Origin: Tholera decimalis
Taxonomy: Eukaryota; Arthropoda; Insecta; Lepidoptera; Noctuidae
Reading direction: 5' to 3'
NCBI GenBank assembly: GCA_943138885.2
Contig: OW964572.2
Span: 1,679,001-1,743,000 of the forward strand
Length of the DNA: 64,000 nt
The translations under genes were made by a program, and so were the position numbers. Positions 30,342 through 41,127 of the stretch are shown piece by piece. The number at the start of each line of letters is the position of its first letter. Positions within the stretch are counted from its first letter, which is position 1. A model generated the notes under the pieces. The model was given only the letters and a program-made list of their open reading frames with translations, had not been told where the DNA came from and did not search any database.

Positions 30342-33203
30342 AAACTGAACACCTTGTTTGTAAACATTTTATCGTTTTCATATGACATTATAATTCTAAC
30401 TGAAACATGGCTTGTGGCCGATATTGCTAGCGTTGAGCTCGTGGATCCTCGATATGTTGTTTACAGATGCGACCGAGATCGTAACACAACAAAAAAACGT
30501 GATGGTGGCGGGGTCCTCATCGCAGTGCTGCGGGAACTTCGCTCGTGTTTGCTTAACGTTTCTAATCGTTTGCATAATAACTCCACCACCTGCATTGAGC
30601 ATCTCATGGTGGGATTTCCGAGTAAAAATAACAGTGCAAAAATGCACGTTATTAGTGCAGCATACATACCACCATGGGTGACCGCAGATATTTATAGCTC
30701 TCACTTCGACATGCTGCAGGACGTACTGAATGAACCTGACGTGATGACTGTACTCATTGCTGGAGATTATAATCTTCCGGATATTACTTGGGAAGTTGCC
30801 CTGCCCGGTAGTCAGCAACAAATCACTGGCATGACTTGCACAGGATCTTCCCCTATATGCGCAGAACTCCTTCAGCTAATGTCAACCTTAGATGCCTACC
30901 AATATAACAGTATAGCTAATAGTAACGGTAAAATTCTCGATTTGTTCATTTCTAACATAATTTGCACTTTGTGCCCTCCGATAGATCCCTTACTACCTAT
31001 AGATCCACACCACCCTCCGTTTGTTGCGATAGCCCCCTTAGGTTTATCAATGCAAAACATAAAAAGAAAACCCTTAAAAAAACATGATTTCCGTAAGGCC
31101 AATTATGATGTTATCAATGAACAAATCGACGAAATCCAATGGTCCGTCCTGTTGGATCATCTCTCTTCTGAGGAAGCGGTGGAAAAATTTTATGAAGTGT
31201 TGAGCAACATTGTCTCAGTGAACGTTCCTCTAGTAAAGTCTCGAGTACTTAACTTTCCTGTTTGGTTTTCTCCTCATTTAATTAAAACTTTCAAAAAGAA
31301 ACAGCGCCTCTGGATAAAGTGGAAGAAGTTTAAAAATATTAAAGACTACAATATGTTTGCCGAATACCGATCAACCTTTAAGGAAGCTTGTAACTCATGC
31401 TATTCCGCGTACATCAAATCCGTTGAGGATAAGCTCACCTCTAATATTAAATGCTTTTGGACTTATATAGCTAATCGCAAAGATAAATCAGGTATCCCAT
31501 CTACGATGCAATACCAAAACCTTAAGTCGAGTGCTCCAGACGTGATTTGCAATATGTTCTCCGATTACTTCCTGTCGGTATTCGAACCCGCATCGCCCAC
31601 ATTGTCGACATGGACCCCGCCAACTCACTGTGACGCTAACATCATAATCGAGAGCCTATGTATCGATGAATCTAAATTACTTCAGGAGTTAAAAAACCTC
31701 GACCCGTCTAAAGGGGCTGGCCCTGATGGATACCCAGCACTGTTCTTTAAGGCTACCGCTAATAGCATCTACAAGCCGCTTCATATAATTTACAATAAAT
31801 GCCTGAGTGAAGGGGTGTTTCCCGAAATATGGAAACGGGCCAATATAACGCCTGTACACAAGGGAGGCTCGAAACATGATATTGAGCAATATCGACCCAT
31901 CTCAATTCTATCGACCTTGCCAAAGCTCTTTGAAAGACTAGTACATAACGAAATCTATCCAATCCTGCACAACGTATTAATTCCTGAACAACATGGTTTT
32001 GTTAAGCGCCGATCTATTGTTTCCAATTTATTAATATTCACCAACTATCTTTTTGAAAACCTGGACAGACGTTTGCAGGTGGACGCTGTTTACACAGATT
32101 TCAAGAAGGCCTTTGACAAGGTCGATCATGAAATTTTACTTAATAAAATTGCATTTAATGGCATACGGGGAAACTTGCTCCGGTGGTTTTCATCCTACAT
32201 TCAAAATAGAACACAAAAGGTTGTTGTGAGTGGCCATCAGTCAGATACGGTATCTATAACCTCCGGTGTTCCGCAGGGCTCAATCCTGGGACCACTCCTA
32301 TTTAATATATATATAAATGACATTTGGAGATGCTTTTTAAGTACAAAATTTCTTATGTATGCTGACGATATGAAAGCTTTTAAAATTATTAATACAATAG
32401 AAGACTGTCTAATGTTCCAGGAGGACTTAGATAGACTCTCAGCATACTGTCTTGAGAACAAATTACACTTAAGCGTCTCCAAATGCCATTATATAAATTT
32501 CACAAGAAATAAATGTGTCACAAATTTTAAGTACAAGCTAAATAACGCCTTTCTAAGTAACACCACTATTGTAAGAGATCTTGGTGTTCTATTTGACAAT
32601 AAGCTGTCACTTAATCAACACGTGGAGAGAATTGTAAATAACTCGTTTAAGATGTATGGTTTTGTCCTGAGAGCAACTACCGAATTCAAACGGCCCTCCA
32701 CCTATCTTTACTTATACAAGACGCTTGTACGCTCGCAGCTCGAGTATGCCGTCTCTATTTGGAACCCGTTTTATAAGAAATATATAGATATGATAGAGAA
32801 AGTCCAGCGTAAATTTCTTCGCTCCATGTACTATAGGTGCTACAAAAGGTGTTTGTCATATTCACAATTACTAAATAAATATAATATGTTAACATTAGAA
32901 TCTAGACGTAAATTTTTAGAAGCCAACGTACTGCATGGTATAGTTCATAATTACTTCGATTCCATTGACCTCACAAGTAAGTTATGTTATGTGGTCCCCC
33001 GCACTGTGCATAAGCGTAGAGTCCGTGCAGGTACATTGTTCGCAGTAAATACCTGTAGGACTAATTCAGGACTGCGTTGCCCTATTCGTCGTATGGTGGA
33101 ATCTTATAATAGCAACTTCATTGATATTGATATTTTTGTATGTTCCAAATCGAAATTTAAGGCCAATGTTTTTAAAATCTTATCCAATGCTAATAATAAA
33201 TAG
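30342..33203 (+). CDS. LINE ORF2: APE endonuclease (partial) and reverse transcriptase
   Basis: A protein that nicks target DNA and copies LINE RNA. No ATG: the frame enters from the truncated 5' border, and the first in-frame TTG is at 30354. APE domain: YDIIILTETWL near the start, then AGDYNLPDITWE (about residue 140) and a DLFISN region. RT: GAGPDGYPALFF, QYRPISILSTLPKLFERLV, VYTDFKKAFDKVDHEIL, SGVPQGSILGPLLFNIYIND and FLMYADDMKAF (YADD box). The C-terminal region has TLVRSQLEYAVSIWNP and VQRKFLRSMYY. No stops over about 950 codons. Only the first strand of the APE fold is missing, so the protein from this copy would probably be inactive as an endonuclease. Related to the decayed copy at 58130-60372. 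The exact clade (Jockey, CR1 or a relative) is unresolved. Confidence 0.88.
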   Translation, partial: KLNTLFVNILSFSYDIIILTETWLVADIASVELVDPRYVVYRCDRDRNTTKKRDGGGVLIAVLRELRSCLLNVSNRLHNNSTTCIEHLMVGFPSKNNSAKMHVISAAYIPPWVTADIYSSHFDMLQDVLNEPDVMTVLIAGDYNLPDITWEVALPGSQQQITGMTCTGSSPICAELLQLMSTLDAYQYNSIANSNGKILDLFISNIICTLCPPIDPLLPIDPHHPPFVAIAPLGLSMQNIKRKPLKKHDFRKANYDVINEQIDEIQWSVLLDHLSSEEAVEKFYEVLSNIVSVNVPLVKSRVLNFPVWFSPHLIKTFKKKQRLWIKWKKFKNIKDYNMFAEYRSTFKEACNSCYSAYIKSVEDKLTSNIKCFWTYIANRKDKSGIPSTMQYQNLKSSAPDVICNMFSDYFLSVFEPASPTLSTWTPPTHCDANIIIESLCIDESKLLQELKNLDPSKGAGPDGYPALFFKATANSIYKPLHIIYNKCLSEGVFPEIWKRANITPVHKGGSKHDIEQYRPISILSTLPKLFERLVHNEIYPILHNVLIPEQHGFVKRRSIVSNLLIFTNYLFENLDRRLQVDAVYTDFKKAFDKVDHEILLNKIAFNGIRGNLLRWFSSYIQNRTQKVVVSGHQSDTVSITSGVPQGSILGPLLFNIYINDIWRCFLSTKFLMYADDMKAFKIINTIEDCLMFQEDLDRLSAYCLENKLHLSVSKCHYINFTRNKCVTNFKYKLNNAFLSNTTIVRDLGVLFDNKLSLNQHVERIVNNSFKMYGFVLRATTEFKRPSTYLYLYKTLVRSQLEYAVSIWNPFYKKYIDMIEKVQRKFLRSMYYRCYKRCLSYSQLLNKYNMLTLESRRKFLEANVLHGIVHNYFDSIDLTSKLCYVVPRTVHKRRVRAGTLFAVNTCRTNSGLRCPIRRMVESYNSNFIDIDIFVCSKSKFKANVFKILSNANNK

Positions 33204-33215
33204 TGTAAGTCCTTT

Positions 33216-33662
33216 ATTATTATTAACTTAATACGAGTATATGTCAACCGTTTTAATTATTTATATTAATGAATTGTATGAATTTGTAATTGTATTATAA
33301 TGATGATATATTATAATGATGTGATGTCAATGTCCTTATTTAACATAATTTCAATTCTTGTGATAATAACGAATAATCCTAAATTTTAATTTTAATTTTA
33401 ATTAGTTTTTTTTTTAACGTGTATTTCATTTTAAATAATTAATTAATTGTATTGTATTTACTTCATAATCTATGTTTTTTGTTTGTTTCTTTTTTACTTC
33501 AATTTATCTACATATCTGAGTAATGCTAAATCTAGTGGCACTTTTTACCTTATCCTAATATTGTTAACATGCGGATAATGTAGTGGGCTGCAATATTGTT
33601 AATACTTCATATGTATATTATTGTTATTTGTAGACGTTATATATTGTAGCTGTTTATTGTCC
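33216..33662 (+). other. LINE 3' UTR
   Basis: An AT-rich non-coding 3' part of the element, with several AATAAT-type words and ending just before the TAAA array. No further feature seen. Confidence 0.6.
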
Positions 33663-33667
33663 CATAA

Positions 33668-33698
<31 letters not shown>

Positions 33699-33979
33699 AC
33701 TAGATGAGGCCGGAATATTAAAGGACCAATGTATTCCTTAGAACGTTTAAACTATTTTGACATACGTAACTTTATTTCAAGTTTTAGTTACGAACAACTC
33801 AATAAAAAATTCAGAACCTCAACCGAGATCACATCATTCAATCATTATTAAATTGGTTTTTCTTCGTAAATGTTCAAACGAAGTTTTGAAAGAAAATGTC
33901 TTTACAGATAACGCTACAAATGTGATGAAATTATTGGAAAAATATTTATTTAAACTTTATATACAATAGTGTTACATGG

Positions 33980-34235
33980 GCGGAATTAATGTAGTAAGGC
34001 ATTCTCGACCAGTCAACCTTTGGGTTGGTAATATCTTCGTTGGTCAGAAATTTCGATGTATTTTTTGTTTGTTTTGTTGGAAGAGCATCGGCTCTGAGTA
34101 TTTTTGTGAATCTATATTGTCCCACTACTGGGCAAAGCTTGCCAATCTTTCCAATGGGCTGCCCACTCCAACCAATCCTCAGCGATGACGACCGTCTTTT
34201 AGCTTCCACTGCGTAACGACTTTAGCCCATCTGTC
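33980..34235 (-). repeat. Two abutting dispersed repeat scraps
   Basis: 33990-34035 in reverse ('aaaggttgactggtcgagaa') matches the 3'-UTR words of 43498-43545 and 29097-29130. 34110-34210 contains 'ttgtcccactactgggcaaagc', a common lepidopteran repeat word, with 'cagcgatgacgaccg' behind it. The short frames on both strands look accidental. Confidence 0.4.
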
Positions 34236-34509
34236 TTCAGCCTTATGCCCAATAAGACTGCCAGTATGTACTAGAATTATACGCGTCATGTATGTAAGAA
34301 GCATCACGAGATCGGCGATTTCTGTTTTAGAACGTAATAAGTATCAACTCGATAGCTGAGCTTAATACCTAGAACGATACATTTCGTCGCCCTTTGGACC
34401 TTGAGTTTGGACTTCTAAGACTCGGTCAGGGGTTTGTGTGTGATGTTTATTTATGTACTTAATTTGGTTTAGAATAACTAAGGTTTGGGTGGGTTAACCC
34501 GAAGTCAAT

Positions 34510-34830
34510 CAATGTTCCTGTCATATCCGAAAGGGGCCGGGGCCAGCTTTTATTCAATTCGAATATAGATTAATATCGATATTTTACACGGAGCTGCTGC
34601 TGATCTGACGTTGACAAACTAGGCAAGAACAGTGTCAGATTCTGAATTCTGACTACCAGTAGTGACTGTCAAAAATGCACAAGTTACAGCCGGGACCTAC
34701 AGCTAAACGTGCTTTGCCAGGCACTGTGGGATCTCCATATGTTAAGATATTCACACATCCACCGATTGACTTCGACAAGTGATCCGTGCTGCTGTTATAA
34801 TTTAGCCACGTAGCTTCTGTCTTATATTAG
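34510..34830 (+). repeat. Dispersed repeat with 'CAGCCGGGACCTACAG'
   Basis: 'gaaaggggccgggg', 'ctgactaccagtagtgactg', 'acagccgggacctacag', 'caggcactgtgggatctcc' and 'cacatccaccgattgac' form the fullest copy here of the family also seen in part at 29230, 48540-48792 and 53485. Non-coding. Confidence 0.55.
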
Positions 34831-34839
34831 TAAGAAAAC

Positions 34840-35460
34840 TTAAATTATATTTATTCATATTTATTTATTTGTATGTTTTTATAGGTGTTACAATAAGCTT
34901 AAAGCTAAGGTACAATTATGGATCCTGTAAATTACAAAATAAATCAAATTAAAGTAAAATTAAACTCAAATTATATAATTTAAAAATATTTATTATTGAG
35001 ATCACTTCTGAATTTATTAATTGTAATTAAGAGATAATTACACCAATGTTTATTTCAGTGTATGTTTGCAAAATGTCATATTAATTTGAATCAAATATTT
35101 AATTACAGTAGCTTCATTTATAGTATAGTAGCTTTTATTTAATAGAAATAGCTTCAATTTGTTACTAAAGCTATATTTATTTATATTCTTAATTTGTTAT
35201 TTACTAAAACTTACTTTAAAAAAATATAAATTTCTGTAAAAGAAATAGTTTCTAACACACCTCAAATAAGTTACAAAAGAAAGAACAAAGATCACAATAC
35301 AAACAAGATTGCTCCAAATTGATTTTCGCAAGAAAAACGACTTGAGACCTTATTGAAAGGAAAAAATGACAGAGGTGAAGTATTATTAGACTTATTTCAC
35401 ACGGAGTTGGCATTTTCCTTTTATTGACGATAGTATGACGTTCAATAGTGTCAATACGTC
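34840..35460. other. Very AT-rich stretch with nothing recognised
   Basis: Low-complexity T- and A-rich sequence with a few 'agtagctt' repeats (35107-35160). No frame or TIR. Confidence 0.4.
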
Positions 35461-35469
35461 AAAACTATA

Positions 35470-35680
35470 CTAGGTTCTTTTTACCCGACTGCAAAGGAAG
35501 TGTTATGTTTTTCGCGCGTATCTTGTATGTATGTATGTATGTTTGTAATATTCTTTATTACCTCATATCTCCAGAACCGCTAAACGGATTCACACAATTG
35601 AGGTATCGTTAGATTTGTCTTAACAGCCCGAGTGTTCTTAGATAGGTGACATTTAAAAAAATTAAACATGGCGGCTGTGC
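35470..35680 (+). repeat. Dispersed repeat ('CCCGACTGCAAAGGAAG')
   Basis: 'tttttacccgactgcaaag', a TGTATGTATG run, 'catatctccagaaccgctaa' and 'cggattcaca' are the usual word order of a common non-coding lepidopteran repeat related to 24930 and 60505. Confidence 0.45.
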
Positions 35681-35804
35681 GAAGCCATTATACATGGTGA
35701 AAAAAAATATGTTTTCCAAATACTACAATATGGGCATCAAATTAAAGGGCTTAACATAAGGATTTCAAAAAGGTATATCATGTTTATCAATAGTGTAATA
35801 CTAG

Positions 35805-36547
35805 TGTTCGACCCCAAGCCCAGCCAACGGTAACTGGTATGTCGAACTGTCCGCGATTACGCGGAGCCCTACGTTGTGGTAGGCTCTTAGGCCTTATTTC
35901 AATAACAAAATGTACCACTAACCTGAGTGCTGGGGACGCCAAGTTCGACCTTCAAAGGCCACGCCCTAAGTGTGGTTGATGTATGTAAAATGGGGTGAGT
36001 AATTGAAAGGTGTGATGTAAGTCAAGTGTTGTAGAACGTTCCCAAAGCGCCGATATCCAGCTGACGCGGTCACAACAGCAATCACAGCTTAACTCGTTCC
36101 CAGCAAGCGCGCGCTACGCGTGGTAGACAATAAGGCGATGTGTTCCGAGAAATATCACTGGATTCTTGTTACTCCGAGATTACAAGGTTCAATCAAACAC
36201 TGTTCACAATTAATCTGTTCATATCCCGTGAGATCCAATTCGATTTTTCACAAATTCCGCGTGCCACGATGTGGCGCAATACGGCGTATGATTCAACAAT
36301 ATCCCGGAGTTCTTGGCAAATGGGGAATACACTTCAAACAACAAATAGATAATTCGCGACCCAATTATCGGCTTCAAAACGCGAATCCAACAATATTTTA
36401 CCAATTAATCAAATCAAAGTCCCAAACGTGCGGACATTTTTCCAACAAACAAAGTCAATCTGTCAAGAGTCAAGAGGTTATGTCAAGTCCACAGATAATT
36501 AATGTTGCCGGCCAAAAGGTGCGTTCTGTTTCACGTCGGACCGAACA
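35805..36547 (-). repeat. BEL/Pao 3' LTR
   Basis: 743 bp, beginning TGTTCG and ending CGAACA (6-bp inverted ends). Reading it line by line against 40385-41127 I found no difference. The ORFs in it (for example 36120 onward) are repeated in the other LTR and are not genes. Confidence 0.9.
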
Positions 36548-36561
36548 TCTACCCCCCCCGG
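36548..36561 (-). other. Polypurine tract of the BEL/Pao element
   Basis: The minus strand has CGGGGGGGGTAGA directly before the 3' LTR, the expected place and composition for the plus-strand primer. Confidence 0.7.
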
Positions 36562-37225
36562 ACGGGCCTACCCGTCCGCTAATCAATTGGAAGTCTTGAC
36601 AAGGTTGCAAATTCAACACAGCTTCAATGCGGCCAAATACCGTAGCTAGTTCCTCTAAGGTGAGAACGGTGTCTCCCAACAATCTCCGCCAGCGTCCCTT
36701 TGCCGCTTTCACCGCGGCCCCAAAAATACCCCCCCAATGGGGGGCAGGCTGGCGGGTCAAACAACCAAGTGACCCCTCGGCGGGCCAAACTATTACCAAT
36801 ATCAACCTGGCTCTCATTAAGGAAGGCGTATAGCTCCTTCAAATAGTTACTTGTACCCTTGTAATTCGTACCGCAATCAGACCTAATCAACGAAGGTAAC
36901 CCACGGCGAGACACAAATCTTTCCCAAGTCGCCTCAAAGGCCTCTGTCGAGAGGGAGGTTACCAGCTCCAAATGTACTGCCTTGGTTGACAGGCAGACAA
37001 ACACACAAATAAGCCCCAACAATCTTGCTATTACGAAGGGTGGACGTCTTCAACAAAGGGGGACCAACAAAATCCGATACGACGCCAGCAAAGGGCCTCG
37101 CCTCATTGACGCGATCAGCCGACAAAATCCAAAATTCTCACTGCAGAATGGCCAACAGCGCATTGCAACCGGCATGCGAGCTCTTAGTGTGACGATCAGT
37201 CACCAACAATTGTACCAAGTTCAGT
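36562..37225 (-). pseudogene. BEL/Pao integrase remnant
   Basis: Integrase joins the DNA copy to the host chromosome. Minus-strand pieces in three frames show an HHCC-like start (TDRHTKSSHAGCNALLAILQ, then a stop), EFWILSADR, SDFVGPPLL (region of the first catalytic Asp), LSTKAVHLELVTSLSTEAF and SDCGTNYKG (second Asp), then PHWGGIFGAAVKAAKGRW. The position where the catalytic Glu is expected (GGIWE in the family) reads Gly. Frameshifts lie near 37020 and 36720. It cannot make active enzyme. Confidence 0.8.
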
Positions 37226-37500
37226 TACAACAAGGGCAGGAGCACCAATTTTAGGGTAAGGACAACTCACAAGGGTGACCTCAAACCAGGTCCTTCCCTC
37301 AACAGTGGTGTCAGCCGGTTCGCCAATTCCCCAAATCTTGCCTGAAAGGTCGTTCACCTTCAGGCCAACCTGTCCCGCTAACCAAGAAGACAAAAGGCAA
37401 CCCCGGACTCCCGTCTCCAAAATGGCACAGACCACAATCGAGTCACCCAAGGGTCCCCAGACCGTGACCGAGGCCGTTGGCAACAAAACCGTCTTGATCG
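37196..37500 (-). pseudogene. BEL/Pao aspartic protease remnant
   Basis: The minus-strand frame reads TVLLPTASVTVWGPLGDSIV, ILETGVRGCLLSSWLAGQVG and LSGKIWGIGE. The region matches BEL/Pao protease, which cleaves the Gag-Pol precursor. The active-site triplet is expected to be D-S/T-G; here it reads ETG, so the catalytic Asp is lost. It is in a different frame from gag, with a stop between. Sequence runs straight from protease into integrase near 37200-37225, with no reverse transcriptase. Confidence 0.7.
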
Positions 37501-38144
37501 GGGGGTTCTTTTAGCGGGGCAGGCGTCAATCTCTTAGTGATGTCTGGGCGGCGACCGATCGCCGCTTCCAGGCTGCCTTCGTTCACGACGAGGCCAACAA
37601 TCAAACCATTCGTCCGCGCGGTGTCCCAAGCCGCTCGCCATCACTGGAGGGGCATATCCCACCGAATGCCCGAATGGCGGAGGGCGCGACTCCAGCCGGG
37701 GACGTTCCGCCAACGGAGGGGAAAGGCAGCGGCGCCGACCCGGCCACTGCTGCCTAGCAGCCAATGCGCGTTCTCCCTGACGAGGGAAGACCAAATGGCG
37801 CTCGTGGGGCTCCCGTTCAACTTGCGCGGGGGGTGGAGAGCGGCGTACGGAATCGCGGGTCTCAGCCCGGTGCTCGTCTCCGGGGTACCCCCCCCTGCGC
37901 GAACCCCCCTCAGAAGCTGGTCTGCTGGAGCGGTTCGCGTTGGCGCACAAAATCTCCAAGTGGGACCCATCACAAATTCTACACGGGCGGGGGTCGGGGC
38001 AGTCCCGATGGAAGTGGGCCCCCAAGCACGAGAAGCACAAACGGCGTGCGTTGACAATGCGGCGGCGGGAACTTACGTGCAAATTCAAAAAATCCGGGCA
38101 ACGCGCCATGACATGCCCCGTTGCCTTACAAAAGTCACAATGAT

Positions 38145-38385
38145 GAGGACTCCGGGCACCATCAAAACGGGGGGCGGGGCGAACATCAACAGGCCCCCTA
38201 GCCCGAGGACTCCGGGCGCCAGCCAAACGGGGGGCGGGGCGATCATCAACAGGCCCCCTAGCCCGAGGACTCCGGGCGCCAGCAAAACGGGGGGCGGGGC
38301 GATCATCAACAGGCCCCCTAGCCCGAGGACTCCGGGCGCCAGCAAAACGGGGGGCGGGGGGAACATCAACAGGCCCCCGGGCCCT
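38145..38385 (-). repeat. 60-bp tandem repeat in gag
   Basis: Four units in exact 60-bp register (about 38145-38204, 38205-38264, 38265-38324, 38325-38384) with the word 'caaaacggggggcgggg'. The unit encodes about 20 residues (ARGPVDDRPAPRFAGARSP type) just before the zinc knuckles. Confidence 0.85.
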
Positions 38386-39096
38386 AGTCCGTCCCTGGTC
38401 TCTGGGCCGAGAAGGTAGTGGGGGTGTCCCCGTGGCGCCACGAGTGTTATCCGCAAACCGACACTCGTCTTCCAAAAATTTGAGGAGGTCGTCAAAGGGG
38501 GGAAGATGGGTGGCACTATCCCCACCATACTTCTGCTCAAAACGTGACCTCAACTCCGCGGGGAGCAACTGCAGCACTATGTGCACCAACAAGTAGGACC
38601 AATGTTCTACCGGTAACTCCAAGCGTCTCAAAGCGTTGGTCGCTGAAACCAACGGGTTCAGCAAGTCAGTGCGCAACGTCGACGTGCTGACAATGGCCGG
38701 TAGCCCCAAAATTTGGTCGATGTGCACCTCAGCCAGGCAGCGCTTGTTCTGATACCGTCGGGAGAGAAGCTCCAGAGCGGTCGGGTAAGAGGAATCCGTC
38801 ACCGGCAAGTGCTGCACCAAGGCTCTGGCTTCGCCCTCCAGGACAGACAACAAATAGGCCAGCTTCTGGGCAGGTCCGAGGTCCAAACGTGCATCGACAA
38901 GACTCTCAAAGAGATCTAGGAAGCCCAGCCAGTGGTCCAAGCGACCGTCAAAACGTGGCAGCTCCAGGGTGGGCAGCCTACTCAATAGTCCAGGGCCTGC
39001 AACAACAGGGGTCTGCGGCTTGGCCGCATCAGGCACCCGGCTCTTCAAAATTTCCCGCGCTCGCAGACATATGACATCCCCCAGGTGGATAATCTG

Positions 39097-39333
39097 GTCA
39101 TGGTATAGTGGTCAGTGGTCCTGACTGCTATGCGCAAGGTCGTGGGTTCGATTCCCACCTAGGACAAATGTTTGTGTGATGAGCACGGTCATTTGTTCTT
39201 TGTCTGGGTGTAATTTATCTATAATATGTATGTATTTAGAAATATATATGTATGTTTATCAGTTGTCTAGTATCCATATCACAAGCTCTGCTTAGTTTGG
39301 GACTAGATGGCGTTGTGTGAAAAAGTTGTGGAA

Positions 39334-39363
<30 letters not shown>
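39097..39363 (+). mobile_element. tRNA-derived SINE family A, copy inside gag
   Basis: The head GGTATAGTGGTCAGTGGTCC and GTGGGTTCGATTCCC, the body, and an (ATT)n tail of about 10 units (39336-39363). Nearly the same as the reverse complement of 9384-9634. It breaks the gag frame in antisense orientation. No clear target duplication was found. Confidence 0.88.
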
Positions 39364-39364
<1 letters not shown>

Positions 39365-39606
39365 GTCACCCAAAATCCTATCGCGGGCCGTCTGATCCAT
39401 CACCCCCAAATCCACGTCCATGATGTACTCGTTGAAGCGCGTGAGCGCAGCATCAGCTGACTTGATCCTCTCAATCACTTGCCCATACCGAGCAAGGGTG
39501 AGCTCTTCCAATTCCACACGCTCAACAGTTGCAGCTGCCGATGTGAACCATCTCAACTGTGAGGTCAATCCCGCAGCAGCCTCCCTGACTGCCCTTAATG
39601 AGGCCA

Positions 39607-40384
39607 TTGCAACAATCAAATATTAATACAAAACAACAATCAACAACCAACAATCAAATATTAAACAAACAGCAATGACTTGTTAGCCGACCAAATAGTT
39701 TCAACAAAATAAAAATTCAAATTCAATTATTTCAAGTCCCAATCCGACCCTGTACTTATTCCAAGTATGAATCTAGCTTGCTAAGGATGGCTAGTTACAA
39801 ATAAATAACAATTGAATGTATAATACAATGCTGGATCAACCTCAAATTAAACATCAATAAGCACAACAATTGTCTGTATAATATTGAGCCGGAGAATGTC
39901 TATCAACAATCCAATAATTACTATAAATGCAATAACCAATACACACAATTCAAGTCCTATTATGTTAGACTATGTGTAATTATTATTTAGATAACCTTTC
40001 AAATTCAGATCAATGACATTCAATTATTAATTGCCACAAATACCAAACAACTTTTACAACAATATACCAACTTATGTACCAAATTATGTACCAATTATAC
40101 CAAATTATACCAATAATTCCTAATTTCACAAATAAATCCTACCTGTCAATGCAATGAAAGAGGCTACAGTACAAATCACAATACAAACTACAAGTACTAT
40201 TTGAGCCCGGCTGACAAGGCAATATATTCAAACTTATCAAGTTATAAGTTGTGTTAAGTAATTAAACTCAAGTTTTAAGTTTACAACAATATTCAAAACT
40301 TCCAATTAAACCAGTGGATCTTATTATTATAAGAGCCGCGCTTCTGCTACCAATTTTATATTAAACCACGCTCTGCATACCAAA
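39607..40384 (-). other. BEL/Pao 5' leader with candidate primer-binding site
   Basis: About 780 nt between the 5' LTR and gag, AT-rich and rich in CAA/AAT words. On the minus strand TTTGGTATGCAGAGCGTGG follows the LTR at once, and a similar ATTGGTAGCAGAAGCGCGG lies about 30 nt further in (40336-40354). Either could be the tRNA primer site; the matching tRNA is not identified. Confidence 0.5.
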
Positions 40385-41127
40385 TGTTCGACCCCAAGCC
40401 CAGCCAACGGTAACTGGTATGTCGAACTGTCCGCGATTACGCGGAGCCCTACGTTGTGGTAGGCTCTTAGGCCTTATTTCAATAACAAAATGTACCACTA
40501 ACCTGAGTGCTGGGGACGCCAAGTTCGACCTTCAAAGGCCACGCCCTAAGTGTGGTTGATGTATGTAAAATGGGGTGAGTAATTGAAAGGTGTGATGTAA
40601 GTCAAGTGTTGTAGAACGTTCCCAAAGCGCCGATATCCAGCTGACGCGGTCACAACAGCAATCACAGCTTAACTCGTTCCCAGCAAGCGCGCGCTACGCG
40701 TGGTAGACAATAAGGCGATGTGTTCCGAGAAATATCACTGGATTCTTGTTACTCCGAGATTACAAGGTTCAATCAAACACTGTTCACAATTAATCTGTTC
40801 ATATCCCGTGAGATCCAATTCGATTTTTCACAAATTCCGCGTGCCACGATGTGGCGCAATACGGCGTATGATTCAACAATATCCCGGAGTTCTTGGCAAA
40901 TGGGGAATACACTTCAAACAACAAATAGATAATTCGCGACCCAATTATCGGCTTCAAAACGCGAATCCAACAATATTTTACCAATTAATCAAATCAAAGT
41001 CCCAAACGTGCGGACATTTTTCCAACAAACAAAGTCAATCTGTCAAGAGTCAAGAGGTTATGTCAAGTCCACAGATAATTAATGTTGCCGGCCAAAAGGT
41101 GCGTTCTGTTTCACGTCGGACCGAACA
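40385..41127 (-). repeat. BEL/Pao 5' LTR
   Basis: It matches 35805-36547 at an offset of 4580 with no difference seen. It would contain the element's promoter on the minus strand. The right-hand target duplication ACTAG follows at 41128-41132. Confidence 0.9.

Larger units (their letters stand above)
30341..33695 (+). mobile_element. Jockey/CR1-group LINE, nearly complete, 5'-truncated
   Basis: About 3.35 kb: an open ORF2 lacking only its N-terminus, a 3' UTR of about 460 nt, and a tail of about eight TAAA/AAAT units (33663-33695). Inserted in repeat family D. The open frame and regular tail suggest a recent event. Confidence 0.85.
30290..33715 (+). repeat. Repeat family D, copy split by a LINE
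   Basis: 30290-30335 matches the beginning of 21690 ('gcaatta..agttataaataac..acgta'), and 33696-33715 ('tagatgaggccgg') matches the continuation. The LINE 30341-33695 lies between, which fixes its borders. Confidence 0.6.
37534..39606 (-). pseudogene. BEL/Pao gag, interrupted by a SINE
   Basis: Gag packages element RNA into particles. Minus strand, ATG 39604-39606 (MASLRAVREAAAGLT...) to 39364, then a SINE (39363-39097), then the same protein resumes (DQIIHLGDVICLRA...) and stays open to the TAA near 37534. The middle has the BEL/Pao Gag region (LPTLELPRFDGRLDHWLGFL, FEQKYGG). Next is an array of 20-residue repeats, then zinc knuckles (CDFCKATGHVMARC; a second, CFSCLGAHFHRDC; and CRICDGSHLEILC). 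The apparent 504-codon ORF begins at a TTG, not a true start. Without the SINE gag would be about 600 codons. Confidence 0.85.

Noticed and set aside
33663..33695. TAAA microsatellite as an independent locus
   Set aside because: It is the tail of the LINE inserted at 30341.
36120..36599. 159-codon plus-strand frame
   Set aside because: Lies in the BEL/Pao LTR, is repeated in the other LTR at 40700, and runs antisense to the element.
38145..38385. CRISPR-like array
   Set aside because: Tandem units without unique spacers, in a retroelement gag gene of a eukaryote.
37537..38418. 293-codon plus-strand frame with a Gly/Pro-rich repeat
   Set aside because: Antisense to gag; the apparent repeat protein is the mirror of the 60-bp tandem array.
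39097..39175. Possible tRNA gene
   Set aside because: It is the head of SINE family A, shared with 9384-9634, with a long body and (ATT)n tail.
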